A DNA stretch of 64,000 nucleotides from Superficieibacter sp. HKU1 (GCF_029319185.1 NZ_CP119754.1:3720001-3784000), one strand, 5' to 3'. Counted from the stretch's first letter, positions 23,501 through 33,192 are shown. Program-made: numbers and translations. The notes: a model not told the origin generated them from the sequence alone.

Positions 23501-24082
23501 ATGAAACCACGCATCATCATCGGCATCAGCGGCGCATCCGGTTTCCAGTATGGTGTTAAGGCGCTGGAACTTCTTCAGCCCCTGCCGCTGGAGGTTCATC
23601 TGGTCGTCTCGAAAGGGGCGGAAAAAACCTGTGAACTGGAAACAGTTTATCGGCTGGATGAGGTGATGGCGATGGCTGATGTTGTGCACCCTATTGGCAA
23701 TCTGGGCGCGTCAATTTCCAGCGGCTCTTTTAAAACGCTGGGAATGCTGGTGGCTCCCTGCTCCATGCGATCGCTGGGAGCCATCGCGCACGCACTTACC
23801 GATAATTTGCTGACCCGGGCGGCGGATGTAGTGCTAAAGGAACGGCGGCGCCTGGTGCTGCTGGCGCGGGAAACGCCGCTGAATCTGGGTCATATACGCA
23901 ATATGCAGGCGGTAACCGAAATGGGCGGGATCATCTTTCCGCCCGTTCCGGCGCTGTATCAGCGCCCGTCATCGGTGGATGCCATTATTACCCATAGCGT
24001 CAGTCGCGCTCTCGATCTCTTTAATCTCGAGATAAATACGATCCCCCGCTGGGGAGAAGGCAAACTTAATTACGATCGTTAA
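23501..24082 (+). CDS. UbiX-family flavin prenyltransferase
   Basis: The 193-residue protein is a flavin prenyltransferase of the UbiX/Pad1 type, which makes prenylated FMN for UbiD-family enzymes. It shows the N-terminal flavin-binding loop IGISGASGFQYG, the segment SSGSFKTLGMLVAPCSM, and RLVLLARETPLNLGHIRNM. It starts 10 bases after the decarboxylase with an AAGGGG site, so it belongs to the same operon. A housekeeping ubiX is expected elsewhere in the genome; this copy is dedicated to the neighbouring decarboxylase by context. Confidence 0.93.
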   Translation: MKPRIIIGISGASGFQYGVKALELLQPLPLEVHLVVSKGAEKTCELETVYRLDEVMAMADVVHPIGNLGASISSGSFKTLGMLVAPCSMRSLGAIAHALTDNLLTRAADVVLKERRRLVLLARETPLNLGHIRNMQAVTEMGGIIFPPVPALYQRPSSVDAIITHSVSRALDLFNLEINTIPRWGEGKLNYDR

Positions 24083-24115
24083 TTTTCAGGATATATTTCC
24101 ACAGGAAAATTTAAA

Positions 24116-24832
24116 ATGTTAATTGGTCCTTATGTAAATGGCTCGGCGGTAATTATCGGCGGGCTGCTGGGAGCGTTCGCCGGAGGAAAACTGCCTGAAC
24201 GCGTTAAAACGGCGCTGCCGATGACGTTCGGGCTTTGCTCAGTCGGTCTTGGTATTACGCTGGTATTAAAAGTAAAATATATGCCCGCCGTGGTTCTGGC
24301 AATGGTGCTCGGTGCCATTATCGGCGAGCTTCTGCATCTGGAAAAAGGCATTGGGAAAGCCGCGGGTTCTACCCGGGGAATTATTAATAAGGTCCTTCCG
24401 CCGGTGCCTGGCTTAACGCACGAAGAATTTACCGAAAAATTTGTTGCCATTCTGGTTCTGTTTTGCGCCAGCGGCACCGGTATTTTTGGCGCAATGACGG
24501 AAGGAATGAGCGGCGACCCATCCATCCTTTATATTAAAACGATTCTCGATCTGTTTACGGCGGGTATTTTTGCTACTTTGCTGGGTTATTCGGTCATAAC
24601 TATTGCCCTTCCGCAAGTCATTATTCAGGTCGCTCTTGCCATGCTTGCTGTATTCATCCTGCCAATGATTACCCCGGAAATGATGGCTGATTTTTCCTGC
24701 GCAGGCGGCCTGTTGATGGTCGCAACCGGATTGCGTATCTGTAATATTAAACTTTTTCCTGTCGCTAATATGCTTCCAGGGCTGGTTTTGGTAATGCCTT
24801 TCTCGCATTTTTGGGCTACGCTTGTCGCCTGA
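24116..24832 (+). CDS. DUF554 integral membrane protein, YqgA-like
   Basis: The 238-residue protein has about seven membrane helices and aligns well with E. coli YqgA (DUF554), including VLFCASGTGIFGAM and MADFSCAGGLLMVATGLRIC. The function of the family is unknown. It lies 33 bases after the UbiX-type gene and reads as the third gene of the decarboxylase operon, which raises the possibility of a role in uptake of the aromatic acid or release of the product; that is inference. It ends 56 bases before idi. Confidence 0.85.
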   Translation: MLIGPYVNGSAVIIGGLLGAFAGGKLPERVKTALPMTFGLCSVGLGITLVLKVKYMPAVVLAMVLGAIIGELLHLEKGIGKAAGSTRGIINKVLPPVPGLTHEEFTEKFVAILVLFCASGTGIFGAMTEGMSGDPSILYIKTILDLFTAGIFATLLGYSVITIALPQVIIQVALAMLAVFILPMITPEMMADFSCAGGLLMVATGLRICNIKLFPVANMLPGLVLVMPFSHFWATLVA

Positions 24833-24888
24833 TTTCCGTGGTGACCCGAAAGAATCCTTCGGGTCCCCTTTTTCCTTCAGGAGTATCC

Positions 24889-25437
24889 ATGATCAGGGAA
24901 CACGTCATTTTACTGGATGCGCAGGATCGCCCCTCTGGCACACTGGAAAAGTATGCGGCGCACACGGCGACAACGCCTTTGCACCTGGCCTTCTCTTCAT
25001 GGCTGTTCAATACGCAAGGACAGCTTCTGGTCACGCGCCGCGCTCCTGGCAAAAAAGCCTGGCCCGGCGTGTGGACCAACTCGGCGTGCGGTCATCCACA
25101 GGAAGGCGAAACCTTCGAGCAGGCGATTGCCCGCCGCTGCCGCTTTGAACTGGGTGTGGAGATTGCCGATCCAATACCGGTTTACCCGGCCTTTCGCTAC
25201 TGTGAAATCGATCCTTCCGGGATTATGGAAAACGAGGTGTGTCCGGTTTATGCCGCGCGGGTGGTGAGCGATATAAAGGCGAATCCCGACGAAGTGATGG
25301 ATTACCAGTGGGTAGGGCTGGATGAAATGTTCAATGCGCTTGCGGCTACGCCATGGGCGTTTAGCCCGTGGATGGTACAACAGTCTTCTTTTGCCGATGC
25401 ACGTGCCGCGCTGAAACGCTATATCCGGCAGGCATAA
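24889..25437 (+). CDS. idi: isopentenyl-diphosphate delta-isomerase
   Basis: The 182-residue enzyme interconverts isopentenyl and dimethylallyl diphosphate. It has the Nudix-like fold, catalytic Cys67 in SACGHP and Glu114/Glu116 in ENEVCPV, as in E. coli Idi of the same length. ATG 24889 follows AGGAG; the open frame extends to 24811 but that part overlaps the end of the DUF554 gene and has no homology. It converges on lysS with a shared terminator between them. Confidence 0.96.
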   Translation: MIREHVILLDAQDRPSGTLEKYAAHTATTPLHLAFSSWLFNTQGQLLVTRRAPGKKAWPGVWTNSACGHPQEGETFEQAIARRCRFELGVEIADPIPVYPAFRYCEIDPSGIMENEVCPVYAARVVSDIKANPDEVMDYQWVGLDEMFNALAATPWAFSPWMVQQSSFADARAALKRYIRQA

Positions 25438-25470
25438 AAAAGCCCCGGCGTTTAGCGTCGGGGCTTTTTT
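25436..25470. terminator. bidirectional terminator between idi and lysS
   Basis: AGCCCCGGCG and CGTCGGGGCT form a 10-bp stem (one G-T pair) with an A run on the left and a T run on the right, so it serves both converging genes. Confidence 0.9.
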
Positions 25471-25483
25471 CAGTACAACAGGC

Positions 25484-27001
25484 TTACTTCACCGGGCGCA
25501 TCGCCGGGAACAGGATCACGTCGCGGATGGTGTGGCTGTTGGTGAACAGCATCACCATACGGTCAATACCAATACCCAGACCTGCGGTCGGCGGCAGGCC
25601 GTGTTCCAGCGCGGTCACGTAGTCTTCGTCAAAGAACATCGCTTCGTCATCGCCTGCGGCTTTGGCGTCAACCTGATCCTGGAAGCGCTGCGCCTGATCT
25701 TCGGCATCGTTCAGTTCGCTAAAGCCGTTACCGATTTCACGTCCGCCAATGAAGAACTCAAAGCGATCGGTGATTTCAGGATTCACGTCATTACGGCGCG
25801 CCAGCGGAGAGACTTCTGCCGGGTATTCGGTGATGAAAGTCGGCTGAATCAGGTGCGCTTCCGCTACTTCTTCGAAGATCTCGGTGACGATACGGCCCAG
25901 GCCCCAGCTTTTCTCGGGTTTAATGCCGATAGATTCGGCAATCGCTTTGGCTGAATCAAAGTTATCCAGATCGGCCATTTCCGTTTCCGGACGGTATTTC
26001 TTGATCGCTTCGCGCATGGTCAGTTTTTCAAACGGCTTGCCGAAATCGAACGTCACATCGCCATAAGGCACTTCAGTTTTGCCCAGAACATCCTGCGCCA
26101 GGGTGCGGAACAGGGATTCGGTCAACTCGATCAGATCTTTATAATCTGCATACGCCATATAGAGTTCCATCATGGTGAACTCTGGGTTATGGCGAACGGA
26201 GATGCCTTCGTTACGGAAGTTACGGTTGATTTCAAAGACGCGCTCAAAGCCACCGACCACCAGACGTTTCAGGTACAGTTCCGGCGCGATACGCAGGTAC
26301 ATGTCCAGATCCAGCGCATTATGATGGGTGATGAACGGACGCGCAGACGCACCGCCTGGGATCACCTGCATCATCGGCGTTTCGACTTCCATAAAGCCAC
26401 GGCCAACCATGAACTGACGAATACCGGCGAGGATCTGCGAACGCGCTTTAAAGGTATTACGGGATTCATCGTTAGAGATGAGGTCCAGATAACGCTGACG
26501 ATAGCGCGCTTCCTGATCCTGCAAACCGTGGAATTTGTCCGGCAGCGGGCGCAGCGCTTTGGTCAGCAGACGCAGTTCGGTACAGTGGATAGACAGTTCG
26601 CCCGTTTTGGTTTTGAACAGCTTACCTTTTGCGCCGAGGATGTCGCCGAGATCCCATTTCTTGAATTGCTCGTTATAAACGCCTTCCGGCAGATCGTCAC
26701 GGGCAACATACAGCTGAATGCGGCCGCCAACGTCCTGCAGGGTAACAAAAGAGGCTTTACCCATGATACGACGGGTCATCATGCGGCCAGCAACGGTGAC
26801 CTCGATGTTCAGCGCTTCCAGCTCTTCGTTTTCTTTCGCATCAAAGTCAGCGTGCAGTTGGTCTGAGGTATGGTCGCGACGAAAATCGTTCGGGAAGGCA
26901 ATTCCCTGCTCGCGAAGGCCAGCCAGCTTCTCGCGGCGCGATTTCAGTTCATTATTAAGATCGGCCGCCGCGTCAGCGCTCTGTACGTTTTGTTCAGACA
27001 T
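25484..27001 (-). CDS. lysS: lysyl-tRNA synthetase, class II
   Basis: The 505-residue enzyme charges tRNA-Lys. An N-terminal OB-fold anticodon-binding domain (about 60-150) is followed by the class II catalytic core with motif 2 around FRNEGISVRHNPEFTMME and motif 3 around GLGIGIDRMVMLF. Length and sequence match E. coli LysS. It lies 9 bases downstream of prfB and is co-transcribed with it, as in E. coli. Confidence 0.98.
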   Translation of the reverse strand: MSEQNVQSADAAADLNNELKSRREKLAGLREQGIAFPNDFRRDHTSDQLHADFDAKENEELEALNIEVTVAGRMMTRRIMGKASFVTLQDVGGRIQLYVARDDLPEGVYNEQFKKWDLGDILGAKGKLFKTKTGELSIHCTELRLLTKALRPLPDKFHGLQDQEARYRQRYLDLISNDESRNTFKARSQILAGIRQFMVGRGFMEVETPMMQVIPGGASARPFITHHNALDLDMYLRIAPELYLKRLVVGGFERVFEINRNFRNEGISVRHNPEFTMMELYMAYADYKDLIELTESLFRTLAQDVLGKTEVPYGDVTFDFGKPFEKLTMREAIKKYRPETEMADLDNFDSAKAIAESIGIKPEKSWGLGRIVTEIFEEVAEAHLIQPTFITEYPAEVSPLARRNDVNPEITDRFEFFIGGREIGNGFSELNDAEDQAQRFQDQVDAKAAGDDEAMFFDEDYVTALEHGLPPTAGLGIGIDRMVMLFTNSHTIRDVILFPAMRPVK

Positions 27002-27010
27002 GTTGGTTCC

Positions 27011-28109
27011 TCATAACCCTGCTTTCAAACTTGCTTCGATGAATTGATCCAGGCTGCCATCCAGCACCGCCTGCGTGTTACGGGTTTCAACCCCGGTGCG
27101 CAGGTCTTTGATGCGGGAGTCATCAAGGACATAAGAACGGATCTGGCTGCCCCAGCCAATGTCAGACTTGTTGTCTTCCATCGCCTGCTTCTCAGCATTT
27201 TTCTTCTGCATTTCCAGTTCATAAAGCTTCGCTTTCATCTGCTTCATGGCCTGGTCTTTGTTTTTATGCTGGGAACGGTCGTTCTGACACTGGGTTACCG
27301 TATTGGTCGGAATGTGCGTAATACGTACTGCGGATTCGGTACGGTTAACGTGCTGGCCACCCGCACCGGATGCGCGATAAACGTCAATACGCAGGTCCGC
27401 CGGGTTGATATCGATATCGATATCGTCGTCTACTTCCGGGTAAACAAAGGCGGAACTGAACGAGGTATGGCGACGGCCGCCGGAGTCAAACGGACTCTTA
27501 CGAACCAGACGGTGAACGCCGGTTTCGGTACGCAGCCAGCCATAGGCGTAATCGCCGGAAATCTTGATGGTCACGGATTTGATACCCGCGACTTCGCCTT
27601 CAGACTCTTCAATGATTTCGGTTTTAAAACCGCGCGCTTCCGCCCAGCGCAGATACATACGTTCCAGCATGCTGGCCCAGTCCTGCGCTTCTGTACCGCC
27701 TGAACCTGCCTGGATATCCAGGTAGCAGTCGGCATTGTCGTATTCGCCGGAGAACATGCGGCGAAACTCAAGCTGCGCCAGTTTCTCTTCCAGCACGTCA
27801 AGTTCGGCAACGGCTTCGTTGAAGGTATCTTCGTCGTCGGCTTCAACAGCCAGCTCCAGTAGCCCGGAAACATCTTCCAGCCCCTGAGACATGTGATCCA
27901 GGGTTTCGACAATGGCTTCGAGGGAGGAACGTTCTTTACCCAGCGCCTGTGCGCGTTCAGGTTCGTTCCAGACGTCCGGCTGTTCCAGCTCGGCGTTTAC
28001 TTCTTCGAGACGCTCTTTCTTCGCATCATAGTCAAAGATACCCCCTAAGAACGCCAGAGCGATCGGTGAGGTCCTGAATGCGGTTTTTTACCGGGTTAAT
28101 TTCAAACAT
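27011..28109 (-). CDS. prfB: peptide chain release factor 2, with programmed +1 frameshift
   Basis: Release factor 2 ends translation at UGA and UAA. The gene starts at ATG 28109 (MFEINPVKNR) and reaches an in-frame TGA after 25 codons (28034-28032). The slippery CTT before the TGA and the internal ribosome-site-like AGGGGG three bases further upstream are the classic autoregulatory frameshift site; translation continues in the +1 frame to the stop at 27011, for 365 residues. The stop-recognition SPF tripeptide and the GGQ motif in SGAGGQHVNR are seen. The break is functional, not a mutation. Confidence 0.97.
28032..28047 (-). promoter_or_regulatory. prfB programmed frameshift site
   Basis: The reverse strand reads TTAGGGGGTATCTTTGA: an internal AGGGGG, a spacer, CTT and the in-frame TGA. 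Low release factor 2 lets the ribosome slip forward by one base. Confidence 0.95.
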
Positions 28110-28279
28110 AGTCAGGTTTCTTTTATTGAACGTGTCAAAATGCAGTTATAAGGGTGAGATTGTACCCAATTCACGGCTTTTTTTATACACACAAAATTAT
28201 TCGGGATGTATCCGGGCGCAGGCCCGGAACGACCGATAATCCTGCGCCAGAGTTTGCAGCAGGAGGTGAATATCAGGCG

Positions 28280-30013
28280 CTACAGTGGCCAGATATGATC
28301 GATGATAATTTGCAGGCTGCGGTTGCCGCGAAACTCGTTAATATCGAGTTTGTAAGCCAGTTCAACCTCGCGCACGCCGTTATCCGGCCAGCAGGAGGTA
28401 TCGACATTAAACGCAATGCCGTCCAGCAGCGGACCGCCGCCGACCGGCTCAACCATCACTTTCAGGTGACGTTCACCCACAATGCGCTGTTGCAGCAGGC
28501 GAAAACGTCCGTCAAACAGCGGCTCCGGGAACATTTGTCCCCACGGGCCGGCATCACGCAGCATTTCGGCAATTTCCAGCGTCATATCGTCGGGCGAAAG
28601 CGGACCGTCGGAAACCACCTCGCCCTGCAATAATGCCGGATCGAGCCACTCGGTAATCAGTTCGCCAAAGCGCTGCTGAAATTCGTCAAAGCGCGTCTCA
28701 TCAAGGGAAAGCCCCGCCGCCATCGCATGACCACCGAACTTAATGATCAGCTCCGGGTAGAGGGTATCCAGACGCTCCAGCGCGTCGCGCATATGCAGAC
28801 CGGCAATGGAACGCCCTGAGCCTTTCAGGGTGCCGTCTCCCGCAGGTGCAAAGGCAATCACCGGGCGGTGAAAACGCTCTTTGATCCGCGAGGCCAGAAT
28901 ACCCACCACCCCCTGATGCCATTCGGGATGATACATCGCCAGCCCACCGGGCAAAGCCTCACGGCTGCGCTCCAGCTTTTCGCACAGCGCCAGCGCTTCG
29001 ATTTGCATCCCCTGCTCGATCTCTTTACGCGTCTGGTTAAGCGCGTCGAGTTCGCTTGCCAGCACGCGGGCCTCGGCGATGTTCTCGCACAGCAGCAGCG
29101 CCACGCCGACCGACATATCGTCGAGCCGTCCGGCGGCGTTCAGCCGTGGGCCGAGTGCAAAGCCTAAGTCGCTGGCGGCTAAGCGGTGCGGTTCACGGCG
29201 GGATATCTCCAGCAGCGCTTTAATACCAGGACGGCATTTACCGGCACGAATGCGATTCAGGCCCTGCCAGGTGAGAATGCGGTTATTCGCATCAAGCGGC
29301 ACCACATCCGCCACCGTGCCGAGCGCCACCAGATCCAGCAGTTCGGCCAGATTCGGTGCCGCAATGCCGCGCGTCTCAAACCAGCCCCGATCGCGTAAAT
29401 GGGCACGCAGGGCCAGCATCAGATAAAACGCCACGCCAACGCCCGCCAGTGATTTCGACGGAAAATCGCAGTCGCGCAGGTTGGGGTTAACGATCGCTTC
29501 GGCGTCCGGGAGCGTGTCGCCGGGCAGATGGTGATCGGTGACCAGTACCGGGATCCCCAGCGCATGCGCCCGATCGACCCCGGTGATGGAAGAGATCCCG
29601 TTATCCACGGTCATGATCATCTGCGCGCCACGGGCATGCGCCTGATCGACCACCTCCGGACTCAGGCCGTATCCATCCTCAAAACGGTTCGGCACCAGAT
29701 ACGCCACGCTTTCGCAGCCCAGCGCCCGCAGCGCCAGTACGCTAAGCGCGGTGCTGGTCGCGCCGTCGGCGTCAAAGTCGCCGACCACGACGATACGCAA
29801 CCCTTCGCGAAGCGCGTTGTAGAGCATATCGACCGCTTTCTCAACGCCGGTCAGTTGCTGCCAGGTCAGCATACCTTTGACGCTTCGCTCCAGATCCTGC
29901 GCCCCTTTCACGCCACGGCTGGCGTAGAGCCGCCGCAATAGCGCAGGCAGGTCGGCGGGAAGATCCGCTGTTTCATCCACCTCGCGGCGGCGTAGTTGTA
30001 TCGGTTGTTTCAC
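28280..30013 (-). CDS. recJ: single-stranded-DNA-specific 5'-3' exonuclease RecJ
   Basis: The 577-residue nuclease works in RecF-pathway recombination and mismatch repair. It has the DHH-family phosphoesterase motifs: DFDADGATST (metal-binding Asp residues), MTVDNGI and VTDHHLPGD, plus the DHHA1 domain with FGGHAMAAGLS. Length equals E. coli RecJ. It starts 5 bases after dsbC stops, in the operon xerD-dsbC-recJ-prfB-lysS order known from E. coli. Confidence 0.98.
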   Translation of the reverse strand: MKQPIQLRRREVDETADLPADLPALLRRLYASRGVKGAQDLERSVKGMLTWQQLTGVEKAVDMLYNALREGLRIVVVGDFDADGATSTALSVLALRALGCESVAYLVPNRFEDGYGLSPEVVDQAHARGAQMIMTVDNGISSITGVDRAHALGIPVLVTDHHLPGDTLPDAEAIVNPNLRDCDFPSKSLAGVGVAFYLMLALRAHLRDRGWFETRGIAAPNLAELLDLVALGTVADVVPLDANNRILTWQGLNRIRAGKCRPGIKALLEISRREPHRLAASDLGFALGPRLNAAGRLDDMSVGVALLLCENIAEARVLASELDALNQTRKEIEQGMQIEALALCEKLERSREALPGGLAMYHPEWHQGVVGILASRIKERFHRPVIAFAPAGDGTLKGSGRSIAGLHMRDALERLDTLYPELIIKFGGHAMAAGLSLDETRFDEFQQRFGELITEWLDPALLQGEVVSDGPLSPDDMTLEIAEMLRDAGPWGQMFPEPLFDGRFRLLQQRIVGERHLKVMVEPVGGGPLLDGIAFNVDTSCWPDNGVREVELAYKLDINEFRGNRSLQIIIDHIWPL

Positions 30014-30018
30014 GCGAA

Positions 30019-30732
30019 TTATTTACCGCTGGTCTGTTTCTGGTGCTCATCGAGGAAAGCTTTCATCTCTTTCGGCCCCTGATAGCCCGGCACGACATTG
30101 CCATCGCTTAACACGATAGCGGGCGTGCCGTTGACGCCGAACTGCACGCCAAGCGCGTAATGGTCGGCGATATCGATATCGCATGAGGCTGGCGTCACGC
30201 CTTTGCCGTTCATCGCATCGTCGAACGCTTTATTACGATCTTTCGCGCACCAGATAGCTTTCATATCCTGCTCGGGCTGGCTTTGCAGACCCGCGCGCGG
30301 GAAGGCAAGATAGCGCACGGTAATGCCCAGCGCGTTGTAGTCTTTCATCTCTTCATGCAGCTTGTGGCAGTAGCCGCAGGTGATGTCGGTAAAGACGGTG
30401 ATGACGTATTTTTCCTGCGGCGCTTTATAGACGATCATCTCTTTTTCCAGCGCGTTCAGGTGCTTCATCAACAGCTGATTGGTAACGTTAACCGGATGTG
30501 CGCCGCTGACGTCATACATTGGCCCCTGGATCATGTGCTTGCCGTCGTCGGACACATACAGCACGCCGCTGTTGGTCAGAACGGTTTTCATACCCGCGAC
30601 AGGCGCAGGCTGAATATCAGTGCTTTGCACGCCAAGCTTCGCCAGAGCCTGTTGGATCGCCGCATCGTCAGCGTGGGCCATACCGGTAAACGCCGTGGTC
30701 AGCAGCGACAGGATCAATAAACCTTTTTTCAT
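30019..30732 (-). CDS. dsbC: periplasmic protein disulfide isomerase DsbC
   Basis: The 237-residue precursor has a signal peptide ending at AHA (residue 21), a dimerisation domain and a thioredoxin-fold catalytic domain with CGYC at 119-122 of the precursor (98-101 mature). The second, structural Cys pair (AIWCAKD, PASCDID) is also present. It rearranges wrong disulfides in the periplasm and is kept reduced by DsbD. The start at 30732 follows AAGGA; the longer frame to 30756 would bury the signal peptide. Confidence 0.97.
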   Translation of the reverse strand: MKKGLLILSLLTTAFTGMAHADDAAIQQALAKLGVQSTDIQPAPVAGMKTVLTNSGVLYVSDDGKHMIQGPMYDVSGAHPVNVTNQLLMKHLNALEKEMIVYKAPQEKYVITVFTDITCGYCHKLHEEMKDYNALGITVRYLAFPRAGLQSQPEQDMKAIWCAKDRNKAFDDAMNGKGVTPASCDIDIADHYALGVQFGVNGTPAIVLSDGNVVPGYQGPKEMKAFLDEHQKQTSGK

Positions 30733-30756
30733 AACGTATCCTTTTATTTCAGGCAA

Positions 30757-31653
30757 TCACGCGCGCGGATGATGCTGCTGATGTAACTGCCGTAAGCGTT
30801 CAGTGGCTACATGGGTATAAATTTGCGTCGTCGAAAGATCGCTGTGGCCCAGTAGCATTTGCACGACGCGCAAATCCGCGCCGTGATTAAGTAAATGGGT
30901 GGCAAAGGCATGGCGCAGCACGTGCGGCGACAGTTTTTCGCTGTCGATACCAGCAAGCTGCGCGTAATGCTTAATGCGATGCCAGAAGGTCTGGCGCGTC
31001 ATCTGCTGCGCGCGCTGACTGGGAAACAGGACGTCAATGGAGACGCCGTTTAACAGCCAGGGCCGCCCGTGTTCAAGATACGTTTCCAGCCAGTACACCG
31101 CTTCTTCGCCGAGCGGCACCAGCCGCTCTTTATTGCCTTTACCGATCACCCGTACCACGCCCTGCCGCAGGCTGATATCGCTCATGGTCAGCCCTACCAG
31201 CTCAGAGACGCGCAGTCCGGTGGCGTACAGCACTTCCAGCATGGCTTTATCGCGCAGCTCCAGCGGCTGATCGGTAACGGGCGTTTGCAGCAGACGTTCA
31301 ACCTGCTGCTCGGATAAATCTTTTGGCAGCCGCTGCGGCAGCTTTGGCGACGCCAGCAGCGCGCTGGGATCGTCCGCACGGATTTTTTCACGGTACAGAT
31401 GCTGAAAAAACCGCCGCGTGGCGCTCAGCAGCCGTGCGGAACTGGTGGCTTTATAACCGCCCGCCAGGCGCTCCGCCAGCAACGACTGAAGATCGTCATG
31501 CTGCACGCGTTCGAGCGATAATTCGCGGTGATGCAGCCATTCCACCAGCATCGTCAGATCGCGTCGATAGGCGCTGAGCGTATTCTCCGCCAGGTTGCGC
31601 TCCAGCCAGAGCGCATCCAGAAACTGTTCTATACGTGCAAGATCCTGATCCAT
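30757..31653 (-). CDS. xerD: site-specific tyrosine recombinase XerD
   Basis: The 298-residue recombinase resolves chromosome dimers at dif together with XerC. The N-terminal core-binding domain (1-90) is followed by the catalytic domain with Arg in ATGLRVSEL, Lys in GKGNKERL, the pair HVLRH, His in LLGHSDLSTTQIY and the Tyr nucleophile in IYTHV. Length equals E. coli XerD. It is not a phage integrase: sequence and position are those of the housekeeping gene. Confidence 0.97.
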   Translation of the reverse strand: MDQDLARIEQFLDALWLERNLAENTLSAYRRDLTMLVEWLHHRELSLERVQHDDLQSLLAERLAGGYKATSSARLLSATRRFFQHLYREKIRADDPSALLASPKLPQRLPKDLSEQQVERLLQTPVTDQPLELRDKAMLEVLYATGLRVSELVGLTMSDISLRQGVVRVIGKGNKERLVPLGEEAVYWLETYLEHGRPWLLNGVSIDVLFPSQRAQQMTRQTFWHRIKHYAQLAGIDSEKLSPHVLRHAFATHLLNHGADLRVVQMLLGHSDLSTTQIYTHVATERLRQLHQQHHPRA

Positions 31654-31754
31654 CCGTGCCTCTTTACCGCCTCTGCTGCTGCATTATGCCTGATTAATTC
31701 ACGTTTCTGGTACACTGAGCGCAAAGTCACGAGAAGAATTGAGACGTTTACGCC

Positions 31755-32276
31755 ATGAACATTGGTCTTTTTTACGGTTCCAGCACCTGCTACACCGAGA
31801 TGGCAGCAGAAAAAATTCGCGACATTATCGGGCCGGAACTGGTCACGCTACACAACCTGAAAGATGATTCTCCCGCGCTGATGGAGCAGTACGATGTCCT
31901 TATTCTGGGCATTCCAACCTGGGATTTCGGCGAAATTCAGGAAGACTGGGAAGCCATCTGGGATCGGCTCGGCACGCTCAACCTGAAGGACAAACCCGTT
32001 GCCCTTTATGGTATGGGCGATCAGCTGGGCTATGGCGAATGGTTCCTTGACGCGCTTGGTATGCTCCACGATCAACTGACGATGAATGGCGTGAAGTTCA
32101 TCGGCTACTGGCCCACTGAAGGCTACGAATTCACCAGCCCAAAACCGGTTATCGCCGACGGCAAACTGTTCGTTGGTCTGGCGCTGGATGAAACCAATCA
32201 ATACGATCTCAGCGATGAGCGCATCCAGACGTGGTGCGAGCAGATCCTTATGGAGATGGCAGAGCAGTTCTCCTGA
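31755..32276 (+). CDS. fldB: flavodoxin 2
   Basis: The 173-residue electron carrier binds FMN. The phosphate loop YGSSTCYTEMAAEKI is at residues 6-20, and the isoalloxazine-binding loops contain PTWDFGEIQEDW and GDQLGYGEWF. FldB is the second flavodoxin of enteric bacteria and is under SoxRS control in E. coli. It is divergent from xerD and converges on ygfX, as in K-12. Confidence 0.97.
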   Translation: MNIGLFYGSSTCYTEMAAEKIRDIIGPELVTLHNLKDDSPALMEQYDVLILGIPTWDFGEIQEDWEAIWDRLGTLNLKDKPVALYGMGDQLGYGEWFLDALGMLHDQLTMNGVKFIGYWPTEGYEFTSPKPVIADGKLFVGLALDETNQYDLSDERIQTWCEQILMEMAEQFS

Positions 32277-32286
32277 GCCTTCATTA

Positions 32287-32697
32287 TTAACGCCGCGCTG
32301 GCTGTTGCATTAGCATCCGGCGCAGATCGCGCCATTCACCGCTTTCCATGCTGTCCGCTGCCAGCCACAGGTGCTGTCGCCGACGGCTACCCAACTTACG
32401 TAGTCGCAGCATCATGCCGCTTTTCAGCATCCAGGGTGCGCCGGTAATTTCCCATTCTTGACCCTGCCAGCGCAGCCGGGAATTCATCATCAGTTTGATT
32501 TCCCCCTGGCAGGCGTTGATACGCCGTTGGCTACGCACGCAGTCAAATACCACCAGCGACAGCAGCAGCAGCCATAGCGGCAGGTAGCTTAACGGCCACG
32601 GCATGAGTAAAACCAGAGCGGCGACCACGCCATGAAGCAGAAGCGATAGCCACTGTGAGCGCCACGAGACGCGTAAATCAGATTGCCACAGGACCAC
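32287..32697 (-). CDS. ygfX: membrane protein YgfX (CptA)
   Basis: The 136-residue inner-membrane protein has two adjacent membrane helices (about 15-55) and a soluble C-terminal domain. In E. coli it is reported as the toxin-like partner of SdhE that affects cell division proteins, although SdhE has a better established role in flavinylation. Its start overlaps the end of sdhE by 20 bases, which implies coupled translation. Confidence 0.92.
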   Translation of the reverse strand: MVLWQSDLRVSWRSQWLSLLLHGVVAALVLLMPWPLSYLPLWLLLLSLVVFDCVRSQRRINACQGEIKLMMNSRLRWQGQEWEITGAPWMLKSGMMLRLRKLGSRRRQHLWLAADSMESGEWRDLRRMLMQQPARR

Positions 32698-32944
32698 GTT
32701 CCCGATTCCGTGTTTGAATTAATTGCACCATGCGTTGTAGATCTGCGTCAGCGGGTTTACCGTGATTCATCAACCAGTTAAATAAATCCGGGTCGTCGCA
32801 TTCCAGCAGGCGAATGAAGAGATGTTTGTCATCATCACTCAGCGTGTCGTACTCGTATTCAAAAAAAGGCATGATGGAAATATCGAGTTCGCGCATACCG
32901 CGGCGGCATGCCCAGTGGATACGGGCTTTGTTATTAATATCCAT
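32678..32944 (-). CDS. sdhE: FAD assembly factor SdhE
   Basis: The 88-residue protein helps attach FAD covalently to SdhA and FrdA. The conserved RGMRELD motif (15-21) needed for flavinylation is present, and the sequence matches E. coli SdhE (YgfY/CptB) almost throughout. It is the first gene of the sdhE-ygfX pair and diverges from ygfZ. Confidence 0.96.
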   Translation of the reverse strand: MDINNKARIHWACRRGMRELDISIMPFFEYEYDTLSDDDKHLFIRLLECDDPDLFNWLMNHGKPADADLQRMVQLIQTRNRERGPVAI

Positions 32945-33192
32945 GTTTTCAATCCTGCGTCGCTAGATCAGAGTAGTGTAACGCGTTTTATCGACTTACT
33001 TTACAGGATTATTGTGTCCTGCGAGCCTGATTCCACTTAAAATCCTGTAAAATTAATCATTTCTCCACAATTGCCTTTCCTGTTCCACCGCAAAAACGGC
33101 ACAAAAGGCGCGTTAAAAGCGCTTGCAATGGCAACTGGCTCTTTTACCATGAGTTATATTCTTACTTCGCGTTACGCAACCAGGACAACATT

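Noticed and set aside
24811..24888. N-terminal extension of Idi
   Set aside because: The extra 26 codons overlap the DUF554 gene in another frame, and the internal ATG has the ribosome site and the family start.
28032..28034. In-frame TGA early in prfB, which could be read as a disrupted gene
   Set aside because: The AGGGGG and CTTTGA context is the known programmed frameshift site of release factor 2.
30757..31653. XerD as a phage or island integrase
   Set aside because: Length, sequence and neighbours (dsbC, recJ, fldB) are those of the housekeeping recombinase.
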